A stretch of DNA of 17,705 nucleotides from DATBFX01 sp036558305 (lineage in GTDB: Bacteria > Chloroflexota > Chloroflexia > Thermomicrobiales > UBA6265), in the NCBI GenBank assembly GCA_036558305.1, contig DATBFX010000400.1:1-17705 (forward strand). Reading direction: 5' to 3'. A model generated the notes under the pieces. That model did not search any database and was not told where the DNA came from. It saw nothing but the letters and a program-made list of their open reading frames with translations. The translations under genes were made by a program, and so were the position numbers. Positions 7,562-15,804 of this stretch are shown piece by piece; within the stretch, counting starts at the first letter, position 1; each line of letters starts with the position of its first letter.

Positions 7562-7729
7562 CTACTTGTTCTGCGTAAACTTCTTCTCGTCGGAAACCGT
7601 CAGCTTCCAACGGCCCTTGGCGCGGCGGCGGGCCAGCACGGCGCGACCGGTGCGGTCCGCCATCCGCTTCAGGAAGCCGTGCTTCCGCTTGCGCGGAATC
7701 CGCTTCGGCTGATACGTCCGCTTCGTCAT
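7562..7729 (-). CDS. rpmH: 50S ribosomal protein L34
   Basis: A 55-residue, strongly basic protein beginning MTKRTYQPKRIPRKRKHGFL and continuing KRMADRTGRAVLARRRAKGR, an unmistakable L34. It is slightly longer than the common 44-47 residues because of a C-terminal tail (WKLTVSDEKKFTQNK). The start ATG at 7729 has GGGAGTGA about 6-13 nt upstream. It is the first gene of the minus-strand operon and lies about 100 nt downstream of a good promoter. Confidence 0.97.
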   Translation of the reverse strand: MTKRTYQPKRIPRKRKHGFLKRMADRTGRAVLARRRAKGRWKLTVSDEKKFTQNK

Positions 7730-7789
7730 CGTCGCTCACTCCCGTGTCGGGCCGATCCACCCCGAAGCACCCACCTTAACACAGAACGA

Positions 7790-7824
7790 CCGTTGCGGCG
7801 CGCAGTCGAACGCCCTCGCAACGG
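7790..7824 (-). promoter_or_regulatory. Leader hairpin upstream of rpmH
   Basis: CCGTTGCG (7790-7797) is the exact reverse complement of CGCAACGG (7817-7824), with a 19-nt loop. It lies between the rpmH promoter and start codon, so it would form in the 5' leader of the operon mRNA. A regulatory role is an inference. Confidence 0.45.
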
Positions 7825-7832
7825 CAGACGCG

Positions 7833-7862
7833 AGTATAGGAGTCGCGACGAGGGAGTGTCAA
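7833..7862 (-). promoter_or_regulatory. Promoter for the rpmH operon
   Basis: On the minus strand TTGACA (7862-7857) is followed after 18 nt by TATACT (7838-7833), close to the sigma-70-type consensus. It would start transcription near 7826, giving a leader of about 100 nt before rpmH. Confidence 0.75.
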
Positions 7863-7878
7863 ACCGCACACCGAGTGA

Positions 7879-7907
7879 TTGTCTTCGTCGAACAATCGCG
7901 CTACTAT
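7879..7907 (+). promoter_or_regulatory. Promoter for the winged-helix/dGTPase genes
   Basis: TTGTCT (7879-7884), a 17-nt spacer and TACTAT (7902-7907) form a reasonable sigma-70-type promoter, about 70 nt before the GTG of the next gene. It is divergent from the rpmH promoter, whose -35 box lies 16 nt away. Confidence 0.6.
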
Positions 7908-7976
7908 CGATCTGGCGGCGGAGCGAGCCGGTCGGCAGAACGGCGTTCGGGCAACGGTCGGGGAAGAGGTGAGCCG

Positions 7977-8237
7977 GTGGTCGAAGTGGAACCGGAATTC
8001 GGACGCGCGGAGGACGCCATCCTTGCACTCCTTCGTCAGCGACGAACCGCGATGCCCGCCGTCGACGTCATCGATCGGGTGAAGGCGCCGGAAATTCCCG
8101 AATACTTCGTCCGCTTCGCCCTGTGGCATCTGATCAATCGTGGCCGCATCGACCTCTCGATGGATCACAAGGTGCGGCTGGCCAAGTCCGAGTTCCAATC
8201 CATCGACCACGATGCGCGGCGCGTCGTCGCCGTCTAA
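7977..8237 (+). CDS. Small winged-helix-like protein of unknown function
   Basis: An 86-residue protein from GTG 7977, with GGAAGAGGTGA about 5-14 nt upstream. The pattern AEDAILALLRQRR, VDVIDRVKA, YFVRFALWHLINRGRIDLSM then HKVRLA looks like three helices followed by a beta-wing, as in winged-helix DNA-binding proteins; this is a fold guess from the pattern, not a family match. Its last 26 nt overlap the likely start of the dGTPase gene, so the two are probably co-translated. It may regulate or bind alongside the dGTPase. Confidence 0.65.
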   Translation: MVEVEPEFGRAEDAILALLRQRRTAMPAVDVIDRVKAPEIPEYFVRFALWHLINRGRIDLSMDHKVRLAKSEFQSIDHDARRVVAV

Positions 8238-8691
8238 CCGCGCGGACCGTCTGCATCCATCCGATGGGGCGAACCCTCGCGACCCGCGAACGCCCAGCAG
8301 GCGGGACCGCGATCGCATCCTCTACTCCGCCGCGTTCCGTCGCCTCGGCGGTATCACGCAAGTCGCTGCTCCGACCGAGCGATATCCCCTCCACAACCGA
8401 CTGACCCATACGCTCGAAGTCGCACAAATCGGCCGCAGCCTCGCCGAGAATCTGACCCGCACGCCCGGTGGCAGAAAACTGGCCGCAGCGGCCGGTGGGA
8501 TCGACCCCGATGTCGTGGCGGCGGCGGCCCTTGCCCACGACTTGGGACATCCTCCCTTTGGGCACGTCGCCGAAAAGGAACTGGACGAACTCGTCAGGCG
8601 CCGCTCGTACGATGGCTTCGAAGGCAACGCGCAGTCGTTTCGTATCGTCACCAGACTGGCGGCCAGAGATCCGCGCATCGAGGGATTTTGA
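8212..8691 (+). CDS. dgt: dGTP triphosphohydrolase, N-terminal part (frameshifted)
   Basis: The frame has the HD-domain residues of dGTPases: RDRDRILYSAAFRRLGGITQ (residues 31-50), H66 (NRLTHTLEV) and H109-D110 in ALAHDLGHPPFGH, followed by GFEGNAQSFRIVTRLA. It stops at RIEGF with TGA at 8689, exactly where homologues continue GLNLTRATL, which is the start of the next frame. ATG 8212 is a plausible start, though no strong Shine-Dalgarno is visible; longer starts would run into the upstream gene. These enzymes cleave dNTPs to deoxynucleoside and triphosphate; they help control dNTP pools, and some act against phages. As written the enzyme is split unless the ribosome shifts by -1. Confidence 0.85.
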   Translation: MRGASSPSNRADRLHPSDGANPRDPRTPSRRDRDRILYSAAFRRLGGITQVAAPTERYPLHNRLTHTLEVAQIGRSLAENLTRTPGGRKLAAAAGGIDPDVVAAAALAHDLGHPPFGHVAEKELDELVRRRSYDGFEGNAQSFRIVTRLAARDPRIEGF

Positions 8692-9539
8692 ACCTGACTC
8701 GCGCGACGCTCTGCGCGCTCCTCAAATATCCATGGACTCGTGAGCCATCGGGGCACAAAGCGAACAAGTGGGGCGCGTACACCGCCGAGCAGGGGATCAT
8801 GGAATGGGCGCGCGAAGCGTGCTCCCTGGAGAGAGACGCCCAAAGTGTCGAGGCTGCCTTGATGGACTGGGCCGATGACGTTGCGTACGCGGTGCACGAT
8901 CTTGGGGATTTCTTTCGTGCCGGATTGATTCCATTCGATCGGCTGGTCACCGACATGGCCGAACGGGAACGATTCCTCACCAGCCAACTTGAACGGCATG
9001 TCCGGGCGGAGGCGGACCGATTCGACGTTGACGATCTCCAGCGAGCATTCAACCGCTTGGTGGACTATGCGGCGATCAGCGCTCCCTACCGTGGAAGTCG
9101 CCTCGATCAGGCGGGTATCTACGGGTTCACCTCGAAGTTGATCGACCGATACATCTCCGCGGTCTCGTTGCGCGAGACGGCTTCTTCTCGATCACCGCTC
9201 GCGATTGAGCAAGAAGCGGAGATGGAGGTGACCATGCTCAAGGGATTGACTTGGCATTACGTCATCGAGAATCGCGCGCTCACCACGCAGCGTTTCGGGC
9301 AACGCGCGCTCATCACATCGCTGTTCGAAACGTTCTGCCAGGCTGCCGCGTCGCGCGACGATTGGCACGTCTTCCCGGCCGCCTATCGGGAAGCGCTGTT
9401 CCAGGGCAACGACGACGCAACCGTGCTGCGAACCGTGGCAGACCTGATTTCGTCGATGAGCGAACAACAGGTTGTTGAGGTTCACCAGCGATTGACCGGT
9501 CATTCCCTTGGATCGGCGATGGATCCGATCCTCCCCTGA
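8688..9539 (+). CDS. dgt: dGTP triphosphohydrolase, C-terminal part (frameshifted)
   Basis: Continues the dGTPase with LNLTRATLCALLKYPWTR, then MDWADDVAYAVHDLGDFF, which holds the third metal-binding Asp of the HD site, and a helical C-terminal domain ending at 9539. The first codon in this frame is TTG at 8688, overlapping the TGA of the upstream part in TTTTGA (8686-8691). The joint needs a net -1 or +2 correction. Together the parts give about 442 residues, a normal size for the family. It could be a true pseudogene, a consensus error in the T-run, or coupled re-initiation at TTG. Confidence 0.85.
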   Translation: MNLTRATLCALLKYPWTREPSGHKANKWGAYTAEQGIMEWAREACSLERDAQSVEAALMDWADDVAYAVHDLGDFFRAGLIPFDRLVTDMAERERFLTSQLERHVRAEADRFDVDDLQRAFNRLVDYAAISAPYRGSRLDQAGIYGFTSKLIDRYISAVSLRETASSRSPLAIEQEAEMEVTMLKGLTWHYVIENRALTTQRFGQRALITSLFETFCQAAASRDDWHVFPAAYREALFQGNDDATVLRTVADLISSMSEQQVVEVHQRLTGHSLGSAMDPILP

Positions 9540-9696
9540 CGCTCGTGAGTCACGCAGTCGAACGAGGGTTTGGCCAACGCATCCCGTTTCTCGGCACGGT
9601 ACCGGTGGCACCAGCGTCGAGTAACCCCGGTATTATTCGCTCGTTTGGGCGGCACACCGACCTCGATCGCACACGCGAAGAAAGGCCCTCCCGAAA

Positions 9697-9927
9697 ATGT
9701 CCCGCTTCTTCCGGCTTCAAGTCGATCCCGACGAGTTGACCGACGCCGCCTTCGAGTTCGTCACCGATCCCCACCCCTCGCGCAACGAGCGCCCCCTGAT
9801 CCAGGAATTGCACGAGGTCTACCCGGAAATGGTCGACGTCCTCGAATGCATGGTCCTCGACGGCACCGAGGAGCGCCGCGACGTCGCCGCCTACGTCCAG
9901 GCCGTTTTCGCACCGATTCCGGACTAA
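9697..9927 (+). CDS. Small acidic protein, unknown function
   Basis: A 76-residue acidic protein (MSRFFRLQVDPDELTDAAFE and on, ending VAAYVQAVFAPIPD), start ATG 9697 with GAAAGG about 15 nt upstream. No Cys pairs, signal peptide or membrane segment is seen; predicted mostly helical. I do not recognise the family. It converges with the kinase-like gene, leaving 28 nt between stop codons. The preceding 157 nt (9540-9696) hold nothing else I can support. Confidence 0.6.
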   Translation: MSRFFRLQVDPDELTDAAFEFVTDPHPSRNERPLIQELHEVYPEMVDVLECMVLDGTEERRDVAAYVQAVFAPIPD

Positions 9928-9955
9928 GCGAGCGACGGAACGACCGGTGCCCGCG

Positions 9956-11254
9956 CTATTCGGAGGGCGTCGGCGTTTTGATCGAGCGCGGCGTCTTGCT
10001 GGCTGACGCCGGCGCGCGGAACGCGTTCCCGGTCGGGGCAGCGGCCCCAGCCTCGCCGGCGGAGCGAACGACTCGCGCGGTCGGCGACTGCGCCTGCCGC
10101 GCCGGCGTCGTCACCGTCGGTTGGCTCGCATCCCTGGTCGCGACCGACACGCCTACGGCCGCCTCGTCCGCCGGTGCGTCGCCGGACAGACTGACCGCCA
10201 GCGCACCGATCAACAGCCCGATCGCGACACAGGCGAGCGCGATCGGCCACACCCATCCACCCGACGCCTGCCGGCGACGACCGCTACGGTCGACCCGATC
10301 CGTCCGGACCGGATCGCCTGGCCACGCACCGGCCGGAGGCAGTGCCGCGACCGTCCTCCGGGGCGCGATCTCCCGGACCGCTGCCGTCTGACTGATCAGC
10401 CGATCGACACCGTTTGCCGTCTGCGCGGGCGGGAGCGCGGCCGCCATCGCTTGGGCATCGGCGTACCGTCGCGTCGGATCCTTCGCGAGCGCCCGCAGGA
10501 CCGCCGCGTCGAGTTCCGGCGGGACGCCGCTCGTCACCACCTGACTCGGCACCGGCGGCAACGCCTGGACTTGCGCGAACCGCACCAGCACCGGGTTGTC
10601 CCCCGGAAACGGCGGCCGCCCCGTCAATGCCTCGAAGAGGATGGTACCGACCGCGTAGAGATCGGTCGCCTCGCTGACGTCGCCGCCCTCGATCAACTCG
10701 GGCGCCAGATAGCGCGCGACCTCGACCCCCTCCCTGCGCTCGGTCCGCTCCTCGGCGTCGCCAAGCGAGGCGACGCCGACGTCGGTGATCCGTACCACGC
10801 CGTCGTCACCGACCAGGATCGTCCGTGGTGTCAGCCTGAGGTGGAGCAAGCCCGCCGAGTGAATCGCACCGAGTCCGGCCAGGATCTGGCGCGCCCATCC
10901 GACCACCTCACCGGCGGTGAACGACCCACGCGTGCGGACGAGCTCCGCCAGGGTTTGACCGGGGACGAGTTCGGTCGCGACGAAGGGGACGCCCTGCTCG
11001 ATTCCCGACGCGACCACGCGCACCACGTTCGGATGATCGATCGCCGCCAACAAACGCGCTTCGCGGGCGAAGCGGGCAAGGAAGAACCCGTCCGCCGCCG
11101 GCTCCGGCAGGACCTCAACCAGCGTGACCATCCGGCCACCAACGAGGTCGCGGGCGCGAGAAATGGAGGCGACGGCACCCGCGGCGATCGTCTCCTCGCG
11201 CACGAAGCGGGAAGGCGGGGGCATCGGCGGGATCGGCGGGGTCAGGTCGAGCAC
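9956..11254 (-). CDS. Membrane-anchored Ser/Thr pseudokinase (PknB-like)
   Basis: Residues 15-275 follow the Hanks-type kinase fold: the alpha-C Glu (FAREARLLAAIDHPNVV, E65), an ELVPGQTLAEL hinge, APE at 184-186 and the alpha-F Asp (D198, SEATDLYAVG). The catalytic residues are missing. The beta-3 Lys position is Glu (E47, TLVEVL). The HRDLKPxN loop reads HLRLTPRT (138-145), so the catalytic Asp is Arg and the metal-binding Asn is Thr. DFG is DVG (158-160), and the Gly-rich loop is degenerate. One membrane segment (334-356, WVWPIALACVAIGLLIGALA) is followed by a short Ala/Thr/Pro-rich outside tail. This layout matches PknB-type receptors, but it should be a scaffold or sensor, not an active kinase. 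GTG start at 11254. Confidence 0.9.
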   Translation of the reverse strand: MLDLTPPIPPMPPPSRFVREETIAAGAVASISRARDLVGGRMVTLVEVLPEPAADGFFLARFAREARLLAAIDHPNVVRVVASGIEQGVPFVATELVPGQTLAELVRTRGSFTAGEVVGWARQILAGLGAIHSAGLLHLRLTPRTILVGDDGVVRITDVGVASLGDAEERTERREGVEVARYLAPELIEGGDVSEATDLYAVGTILFEALTGRPPFPGDNPVLVRFAQVQALPPVPSQVVTSGVPPELDAAVLRALAKDPTRRYADAQAMAAALPPAQTANGVDRLISQTAAVREIAPRRTVAALPPAGAWPGDPVRTDRVDRSGRRRQASGGWVWPIALACVAIGLLIGALAVSLSGDAPADEAAVGVSVATRDASQPTVTTPARQAQSPTARVVRSAGEAGAAAPTGNAFRAPASASKTPRSIKTPTPSE

Positions 11255-11284
11255 GGTCTGTCCACTTCGCGGGGGCCCGAAACC

Positions 11285-11305
11285 TGCTACGACCTTACCG
11301 TAGCA
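11285..11305. promoter_or_regulatory. Inverted repeat upstream of the pseudokinase
   Basis: TGCTACG (11285-11291) and CGTAGCA (11299-11305) are exact inverted copies around a 7-nt loop, 31 nt upstream of the pseudokinase start. It could be a regulator-binding site or an mRNA leader stem; no T-run follows. Confidence 0.5.
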
Positions 11306-11604
11306 CGTTTTCGGTTCGGGGGAAGCCCCTTTCGGCTACGGAATCGGGTGCGCTCGCTACAGATCGGGCGGTGATTGCGCGCTGCACGGCGTCTGCGCGC
11401 GGCCGGATTGGATGACCAGCCGCACCGACAGCCAGTTGACGCGAAGGACACCGGTTGCGATCCCGAACAGGACGTTGCCCCGAACGCCGCAACCCGCGCT
11501 CCTTCGCCTGCTGCCGTCCGCCGTCTCACGACCCGCCCAGGCAGGACGCGTGCCACCGTTACCCACGTATCCCAGGACGTTGATACCGCCGGTCGCAGCC
11601 GGTT
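11306..11604. other. Pseudokinase-LuxR intergenic region, no clear gene
   Basis: About 300 nt of GC-rich sequence between divergent genes. Open frames exist on both strands but none shows a recognisable domain or a good ribosome binding site. A promoter for the LuxR-type gene follows at 11605-11633. Confidence 0.4.
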
Positions 11605-11633
11605 TGACGCGCATTATCGACCGGCCTAGACTC
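11605..11633 (+). promoter_or_regulatory. Promoter of the LuxR-type regulator gene
   Basis: TTGACG (11605-11610), a 17-nt spacer and TAGACT (11628-11633) form a good sigma-70-type promoter. Transcription would start near 11640, only about 13 nt before the ATG at 11653. Confidence 0.65.
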
Positions 11634-11645
11634 CAGACGGAGTCT
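11630..11645. promoter_or_regulatory. Palindromic operator over the LuxR-gene promoter
   Basis: GACTCC (11630-11635) and GGAGTC (11640-11645) are exact inverted copies around AGAC. The palindrome overlaps the -10 box and the expected transcription start, the position of a repressor site, and GGAG in its right arm may serve as the ribosome binding site. Confidence 0.5.
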
Positions 11646-11652
11646 GTCGCCG

Positions 11653-13328
11653 ATGTCATCCGCTGCCGTCTCCGTTCTGGACGATCCCCTCGCCTCCGGT
11701 CACGCCGCCCTCGCCCGTGGTGCCTGGGAGGACGCGCGCGACTGCTTCGAACGGGCGATCGCGCGCGAGGAAACGGCCGAGGCCCTCGAAGGACTCGGCC
11801 TCGCCGCCTACTGGCTCGACGACGCGGCCCTCACCCGCGACGCCCGCGAGCGCGCTTATCGCCGCTATCGCCACGACGGCGACCGGATCGGGGCGGCGCG
11901 GGTCGCCCTCTGGTTGGCCTGGGACGCCAACGCCTTTCGCGGCGAACCCGCCGTCGCCAGCGGTTGGGTCCAGCGCGCCCGTCGCCTCCTCGACGGTCTG
12001 CCGCTCGCCCCCGAGCACGGACTCGTCCTGATCCGCGAGGGGGAATTGGCGCTTTCGATCGCCCACGACCCGATCACCGCCCGGCAACGCGGCGCCGAAG
12101 CGGCGGCGATCGCCCGCACGCTTGGCAATGCCAATCTCGAAGCGATCGCCCTCTCCCTCGAAGGGCTCGCCCTGGTCAACGCCGGCCGGATCGACGATGG
12201 GATGCGCCTCCTCGACGAGGCAACGGCCGTCGCCACCGCGGGCGAGGTCACCGATCTCAACGCGATCGGGTTCGCCTGCTGCCGGCTGATCGTCGGTTGC
12301 GAGCGCGTCCGCGATTTCGACCGCGCCTCCCAATGGTGCGGTCGCCTGCGGGACCTCTGCACCCGCTGGCAACTCCGCTCCCTGCTCGCGGTCTGCCGGG
12401 TGCAATACGCCTCGGTGCTCACCTGGCGCGGTCCCTGCCAGGAAGCCGAAACCGAGCTCACCGCGGCGCGAGTTGGCCGCCATCCGGCCTGGCCAGATCG
12501 ACGAGGCCTCGGTCAAACTCGTCGATCTCCGGCGGCGGCAGGGTCGATGGGACGAGGCGACGGCAGTCCTCGCCGCCTGCGGGCACGGTCCGGCCGTCCT
12601 CCTCGCCGGTACCGCCCTGGCCCTCGACCGCGACGACCCGGCGACGGCGGGCGACCTCGTCGAACGGTCCCTCCGTCACCTCCCGGCGGACGATCGCGTC
12701 GAGCGGGCCGTCGCCCTCGAACTCGCCGTCGATACCCGGCGCCGTCTCGGCGATCTGGCCGGCACCGACACCGCGCTCGCCGAATTGCAGGCGATCGCGG
12801 CGACCGTCGGCACGGAATCGCTCCGTGCCGCGGCCGCGTTCGCCGCGGGGTTGGTTGCCGCCGCGGCAGGCGATGCCGAGCGTGCCTGCCGCTACTTCGA
12901 AGAGGCCGTCGATCGCTGGCTGCGCGTCGGGGCACCGCACGAGGCGAGCCGCGCGCCTCGAAATGGCGCGCGACTTGATCGCCCAGGGCAAGACCGAGGC
13001 GGGCCTGGCGGAGGTCCGGCGCGCCCGCGACGGGTTTGCCGAACTCGGTGCCAGCCGCGACCTGGACCGCGCGAACGCCCTCCTCGACGCGGCGGCTCCG
13101 CTCTCAGCGTCCCAGGGTGCCATGCGCACGGCGCCAGTACCGGTGTCCGGTCGCGAACGCGAAGTCCTCGCCTTGATCGCCGAAGGCCTGAGCAATCAGG
13201 AGATCGCCGTCCGACTCGGTCTCAGCGAGCACACCGTCCACCGTCACGTCGCCAACATCCTGACCAGACTCGACCTCCCCTCTCGCGCCGCCGCCGTCGC
13301 CTACGCCACCCGCCACGGTCTGCTCTGA
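11653..13328 (+). pseudogene. TPR/LuxR-type transcriptional regulator, two frameshifts
   Basis: Three consecutive frames join into one regulator. From 11653 to about 12468 come TPR-like helical repeats (ARGAWEDARDCFERAIAREE and on). From about 12470 to 12955 repeats continue in a second frame (ELAAIRPGQIDEASVKLVDL). From about 12957 to 13328 the third frame gives RLEMARDLIAQGK and a C-terminal LuxR/GerE helix-turn-helix (GREREVLALIAEGLSNQEIA then VRLGLSEHTVHRHVANILTR). Each joint needs the same +1 correction (one extra or two missing bases), both in GCGCG-rich stretches, so consensus errors are possible. No ATPase or receiver domain is visible. The methyltransferase follows 160 nt later in the same direction. 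Confidence 0.8.
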
Positions 13329-13349
13329 CCGCGCCGGTTCGGCAAGGCG

Positions 13350-13367
13350 ATGGCCGATTCGGGCCAT
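13350..13367. terminator. Small hairpin after the regulator gene
   Basis: ATGGCC (13350-13355) pairs with GGCCAT (13362-13367) around a 6-nt loop, and the stem extends by GGC/GCC across a one-base bulge. It lies about 20 nt after the regulator stop. No T-run follows, so terminator function is a guess. Confidence 0.3.
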
Positions 13368-13488
13368 GCCGGCGTCTGGCCTGCTGGCCCGATCCGGGGA
13401 AGCCGACGCCTCACCCGCTTCCTATCCTCGCCCAACCGACCCGACTCCGGGCGGTCGGACGGATTCGAGAATGGGAAAGGCGGAAAAG

Positions 13489-14292
13489 ATGGTGGCGACG
13501 GCAACACCGATTAGCGGTTCGGCGACCGTCCAGGGAGTTCTGTGGAGTGGAGACGCCCAGACCTGGGCCGATCTTCAGGAACCCACCCGGCGCCCCCTCT
13601 GGACCGCGATGCTCGATGCGGCAGGCGTCGGACCCGGCACGCGCTTGCTCGATGCCGGCTGTGGCGCCGGCGGTGCCTCCCGGTTGGCAGCCGATCGCGG
13701 TGCCCGGATCGGCGGGCTCGACGCCGCCCCGGCGATGATCGAAATTGCCCGCGAACGCATCCTGACCGGGGACTTCCGCGTCGGCGAACTCCAGGAACTT
13801 CCCTACGCCGACGGAAGCTTCGACGTCGTTTTCGCGTGCAACGCCGTCCAGTACGCGACCGATCCGGTCGCCGCGTTGCGGGAGTTCGGACGCGTCTGTA
13901 GCCCGGACGATCGGGTCGTCGTCGCCATCTGGGCAGAAGCCGAGAAATGCGAATACCGCGACTTCATGGCGGCGATCCGCGATTCGCTGCCGACGCCACC
14001 GGCCGGCGGCGGACCGTTCGCGTTGTCGGCACCCGGCGTCCTGGAAGGCATGGTCGAACAGGCCGGTCTGACGGTCATCGCGACCGGCAAGGCCGAGTGT
14101 CCCTTCGAATATCCCAATCCGGAAACGGCCTGGATCGCCGGCCGCAGCGGCGGCCCCGTCCAAGGCGCCCTCCGCCAGGTCGACGAAGCCACGTTGCGGT
14201 CCAACGTCCTCGCCGCGATCGCCCGCTACCGGACCAGCACCGGCGCCGTCCGCATCGAAAATGCCTTCCGCATCGTGACGGCGAGACCGTAA
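13489..14292 (+). CDS. Class I SAM-dependent methyltransferase
   Basis: A 267-residue protein with the SAM-binding Rossmann fold: motif I LLDAGCGAGGASRLA (53-67), the acidic strand-2 end GLDAAPAMIEIARER (76-90), an ELPYADGSFDVVFACNAVQY segment and a GRVCSPDDRVVVAIW strand. Substrate unknown. ATG 13489 is chosen because GGGAAAGGCGG lies just upstream; ATG 13471 and a longer start at 13366 are possible. It follows a LuxR-type regulator and may be controlled by it. It converges with the deacetylase gene across a large palindrome. Confidence 0.9.
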   Translation: MVATATPISGSATVQGVLWSGDAQTWADLQEPTRRPLWTAMLDAAGVGPGTRLLDAGCGAGGASRLAADRGARIGGLDAAPAMIEIARERILTGDFRVGELQELPYADGSFDVVFACNAVQYATDPVAALREFGRVCSPDDRVVVAIWAEAEKCEYRDFMAAIRDSLPTPPAGGGPFALSAPGVLEGMVEQAGLTVIATGKAECPFEYPNPETAWIAGRSGGPVQGALRQVDEATLRSNVLAAIARYRTSTGAVRIENAFRIVTARP

Positions 14293-14294
14293 GG

Positions 14295-14399
14295 ACCCTC
14301 ACCCCCTGGCCCCTCTCCCGCGCATCGGGAGAGGGGAGCGTCTTCATCGGCGCGTTTCCCCTCTCCCGCGCACCGGGAGAGGGGCCAGGGGGTGAGGGT
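14295..14399. terminator. Palindromic repeat between convergent genes
   Basis: Positions 14295-14320 and 14374-14399 are perfect 26-nt reverse complements (core CCCTCACCCCCTGGCCCC). Inside them lie further arms: CGGGAGAGGGG at 14326-14336 pairs either with 14310-14320 or with the copy at 14358-14368. Several alternative hairpins or a cruciform are possible. It fills the gap between two convergent stop codons, so it can act as a bidirectional terminator. A related element is at 117-172. Similar palindromes at gene ends are known from many genomes. Confidence 0.8.
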
Positions 14400-14402
14400 T
14401 AA

Positions 14403-15410
14403 CTACGCCCCCGTCACCACCGCTGCAAACGTGTCCAGATCGTAGCCGCCGTCGACGAGTACCCGCGGGATGTGCCACGGATCGAGCGTGGTCAAGTCCG
14501 CCGGACCACCCCAGGCGTCGAAGGCGGCGATGATGCCGGAGTCGGCCGCCGCCTGGACCGCGCTCGCGTTCCAATCGCCGTAGGGCCAGGCGAGGAACTG
14601 CGCCGCCTGACCGGTGACCGAATCCAGGTATGCCTTGTTGTTCGCGATCTCGGCGTACTGGGCGCCGTACGCGAGTTGGCTGAGCGCGGCATGGCTGACG
14701 GTGTGGTCCTCGACTTCGCCGACCTGCCCCAAATACGCAATCTGGTCCGGCGTGACCTCCGATTCGGTGTCGACGAAGTAGTTGCCGACGAAACCGTAGC
14801 GTGCCAGGACATCGGCGAAGGTCAGCGCGCTCGCCCAACCGTCGTCGTCCGTCAAGACCACCGGTTTCGCCGGCAGCAAACCGCCGGCAAACGCGCCGTC
14901 GTAGAAATCTGTCAGGGTGATCGCCGTGTAGCCGTTGTCGAGGAGCCACTGGCATTGCGCATCGAGTTGCTCCGGTGTCACCGCGTAGGTCCCGCCCGAA
15001 TAGTCGACGTGGTGATACATCAAGATCGGCACCACCCCAACGTCGGCGGCACTGTACCGGTAATCCCCTCGGGACGAACCGGAGCCCGGGTCCGCGCCGT
15101 CGACCGGCACCAGGAAGTCGCCGAACGCGTAGCCGGTCAGACCGCCGTAGTCGACCAGATACCAGGCCGCTCCGTCTTCGTCGTAGTACGGTCCATCGTC
15201 GATCGTAACGACGTCACCTTCGTTGATGGCACCGATCCGTTTCGCGTGGCGGCTCGGCTGCTTTCGCATGTACAGACCGGTGCCATCGTCGGTGAGCACC
15301 GCCGCGGAACCGCCCACGGTCAACCCTGCCGCTCTGACCGCCGCCGGCAGAACCGCCGGCGATGCCAGCGCCACAACGACCACCCAGGCAAGGAGTGCGC
15401 GCGTTCTCAT
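14403..15410 (-). CDS. Secreted SH3b-polysaccharide deacetylase (CE4)
   Basis: A 335-residue protein. Residues 1-28 form a signal peptide (MRTRALLAWVVVVALASPAV). Residues about 35-102 resemble a bacterial SH3 domain (VLTDDGTGLYMRKQPS then GDFLVPV), likely cell-wall binding. The NodB-type deacetylase domain follows: ILMYHHV (129-135), LTDDDG with catalytic/metal Asp pair at 188-189, the HxxxH motif HTVSH (236-240) and WPYG (275-278). These enzymes remove acetyl groups from peptidoglycan or other polysaccharides outside the cell. ATG 15410 is favoured, with GGGGAAGCAGG just upstream; ATGs at 15428 and 15449 would lengthen the signal region. Confidence 0.9.
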   Translation of the reverse strand: MRTRALLAWVVVVALASPAVLPAAVRAAGLTVGGSAAVLTDDGTGLYMRKQPSRHAKRIGAINEGDVVTIDDGPYYDEDGAAWYLVDYGGLTGYAFGDFLVPVDGADPGSGSSRGDYRYSAADVGVVPILMYHHVDYSGGTYAVTPEQLDAQCQWLLDNGYTAITLTDFYDGAFAGGLLPAKPVVLTDDDGWASALTFADVLARYGFVGNYFVDTESEVTPDQIAYLGQVGEVEDHTVSHAALSQLAYGAQYAEIANNKAYLDSVTGQAAQFLAWPYGDWNASAVQAAADSGIIAAFDAWGGPADLTTLDPWHIPRVLVDGGYDLDTFAAVVTGA

Positions 15411-15804
15411 CCTGCTTCCCCGGTCCATCTCGGCGCCGCGTCGCGGCACCGGCCCGATCCGATCAGACGGAAGGTTCCCCGAACAATCGGGTCAACACCG
15501 GAAATGGCAGCGACGATGAGGTGTCCGCCTGCCACCCTACCAACGCCGCTCCGGCAACGCAACGCGAACGGACGGCTTTCCTTCCTTTGACATAATGTCA
15601 ACGACACATTCCGACTTGTCCGCTGCCTTCAGAACGCCAGGGGTGTCCTCGCCGTTTCGGTCTCGACGAGGCGTGGGGTTGTGTCACCGGCAGGACGTGG
15701 TCTGCGACGCCATCCCAGGGTGGCCAATCGCGTCGTGTATGGTTCGCCTAACCCCAAGGAGGGACGGGCTGGCGGTTCGATAGGATAGGAGCGACCGAAC
15801 ATCG
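15411..15804. other. Divergent intergenic region, deacetylase / acetyltransferase
   Basis: 394 nt between divergent genes with no convincing gene. Its main feature is a perfect AT-rich palindrome at 15587-15601. Near the acetyltransferase gene there is a purine-rich GGATAGGAG about 12 nt before the ATG, probably its ribosome binding site. Confidence 0.5.
15587..15601. promoter_or_regulatory. Perfect 15-nt palindrome, probable operator
   Basis: TTGACATAATGTCAA has 7-nt arms around one central base and is strikingly AT-rich in a GC-rich gap. It lies between the divergent deacetylase and acetyltransferase genes and has the look of a binding site for a dimeric regulator. Although it contains TTGACA on both strands, no matching -10 box is seen at standard spacing on either side. 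Confidence 0.6.
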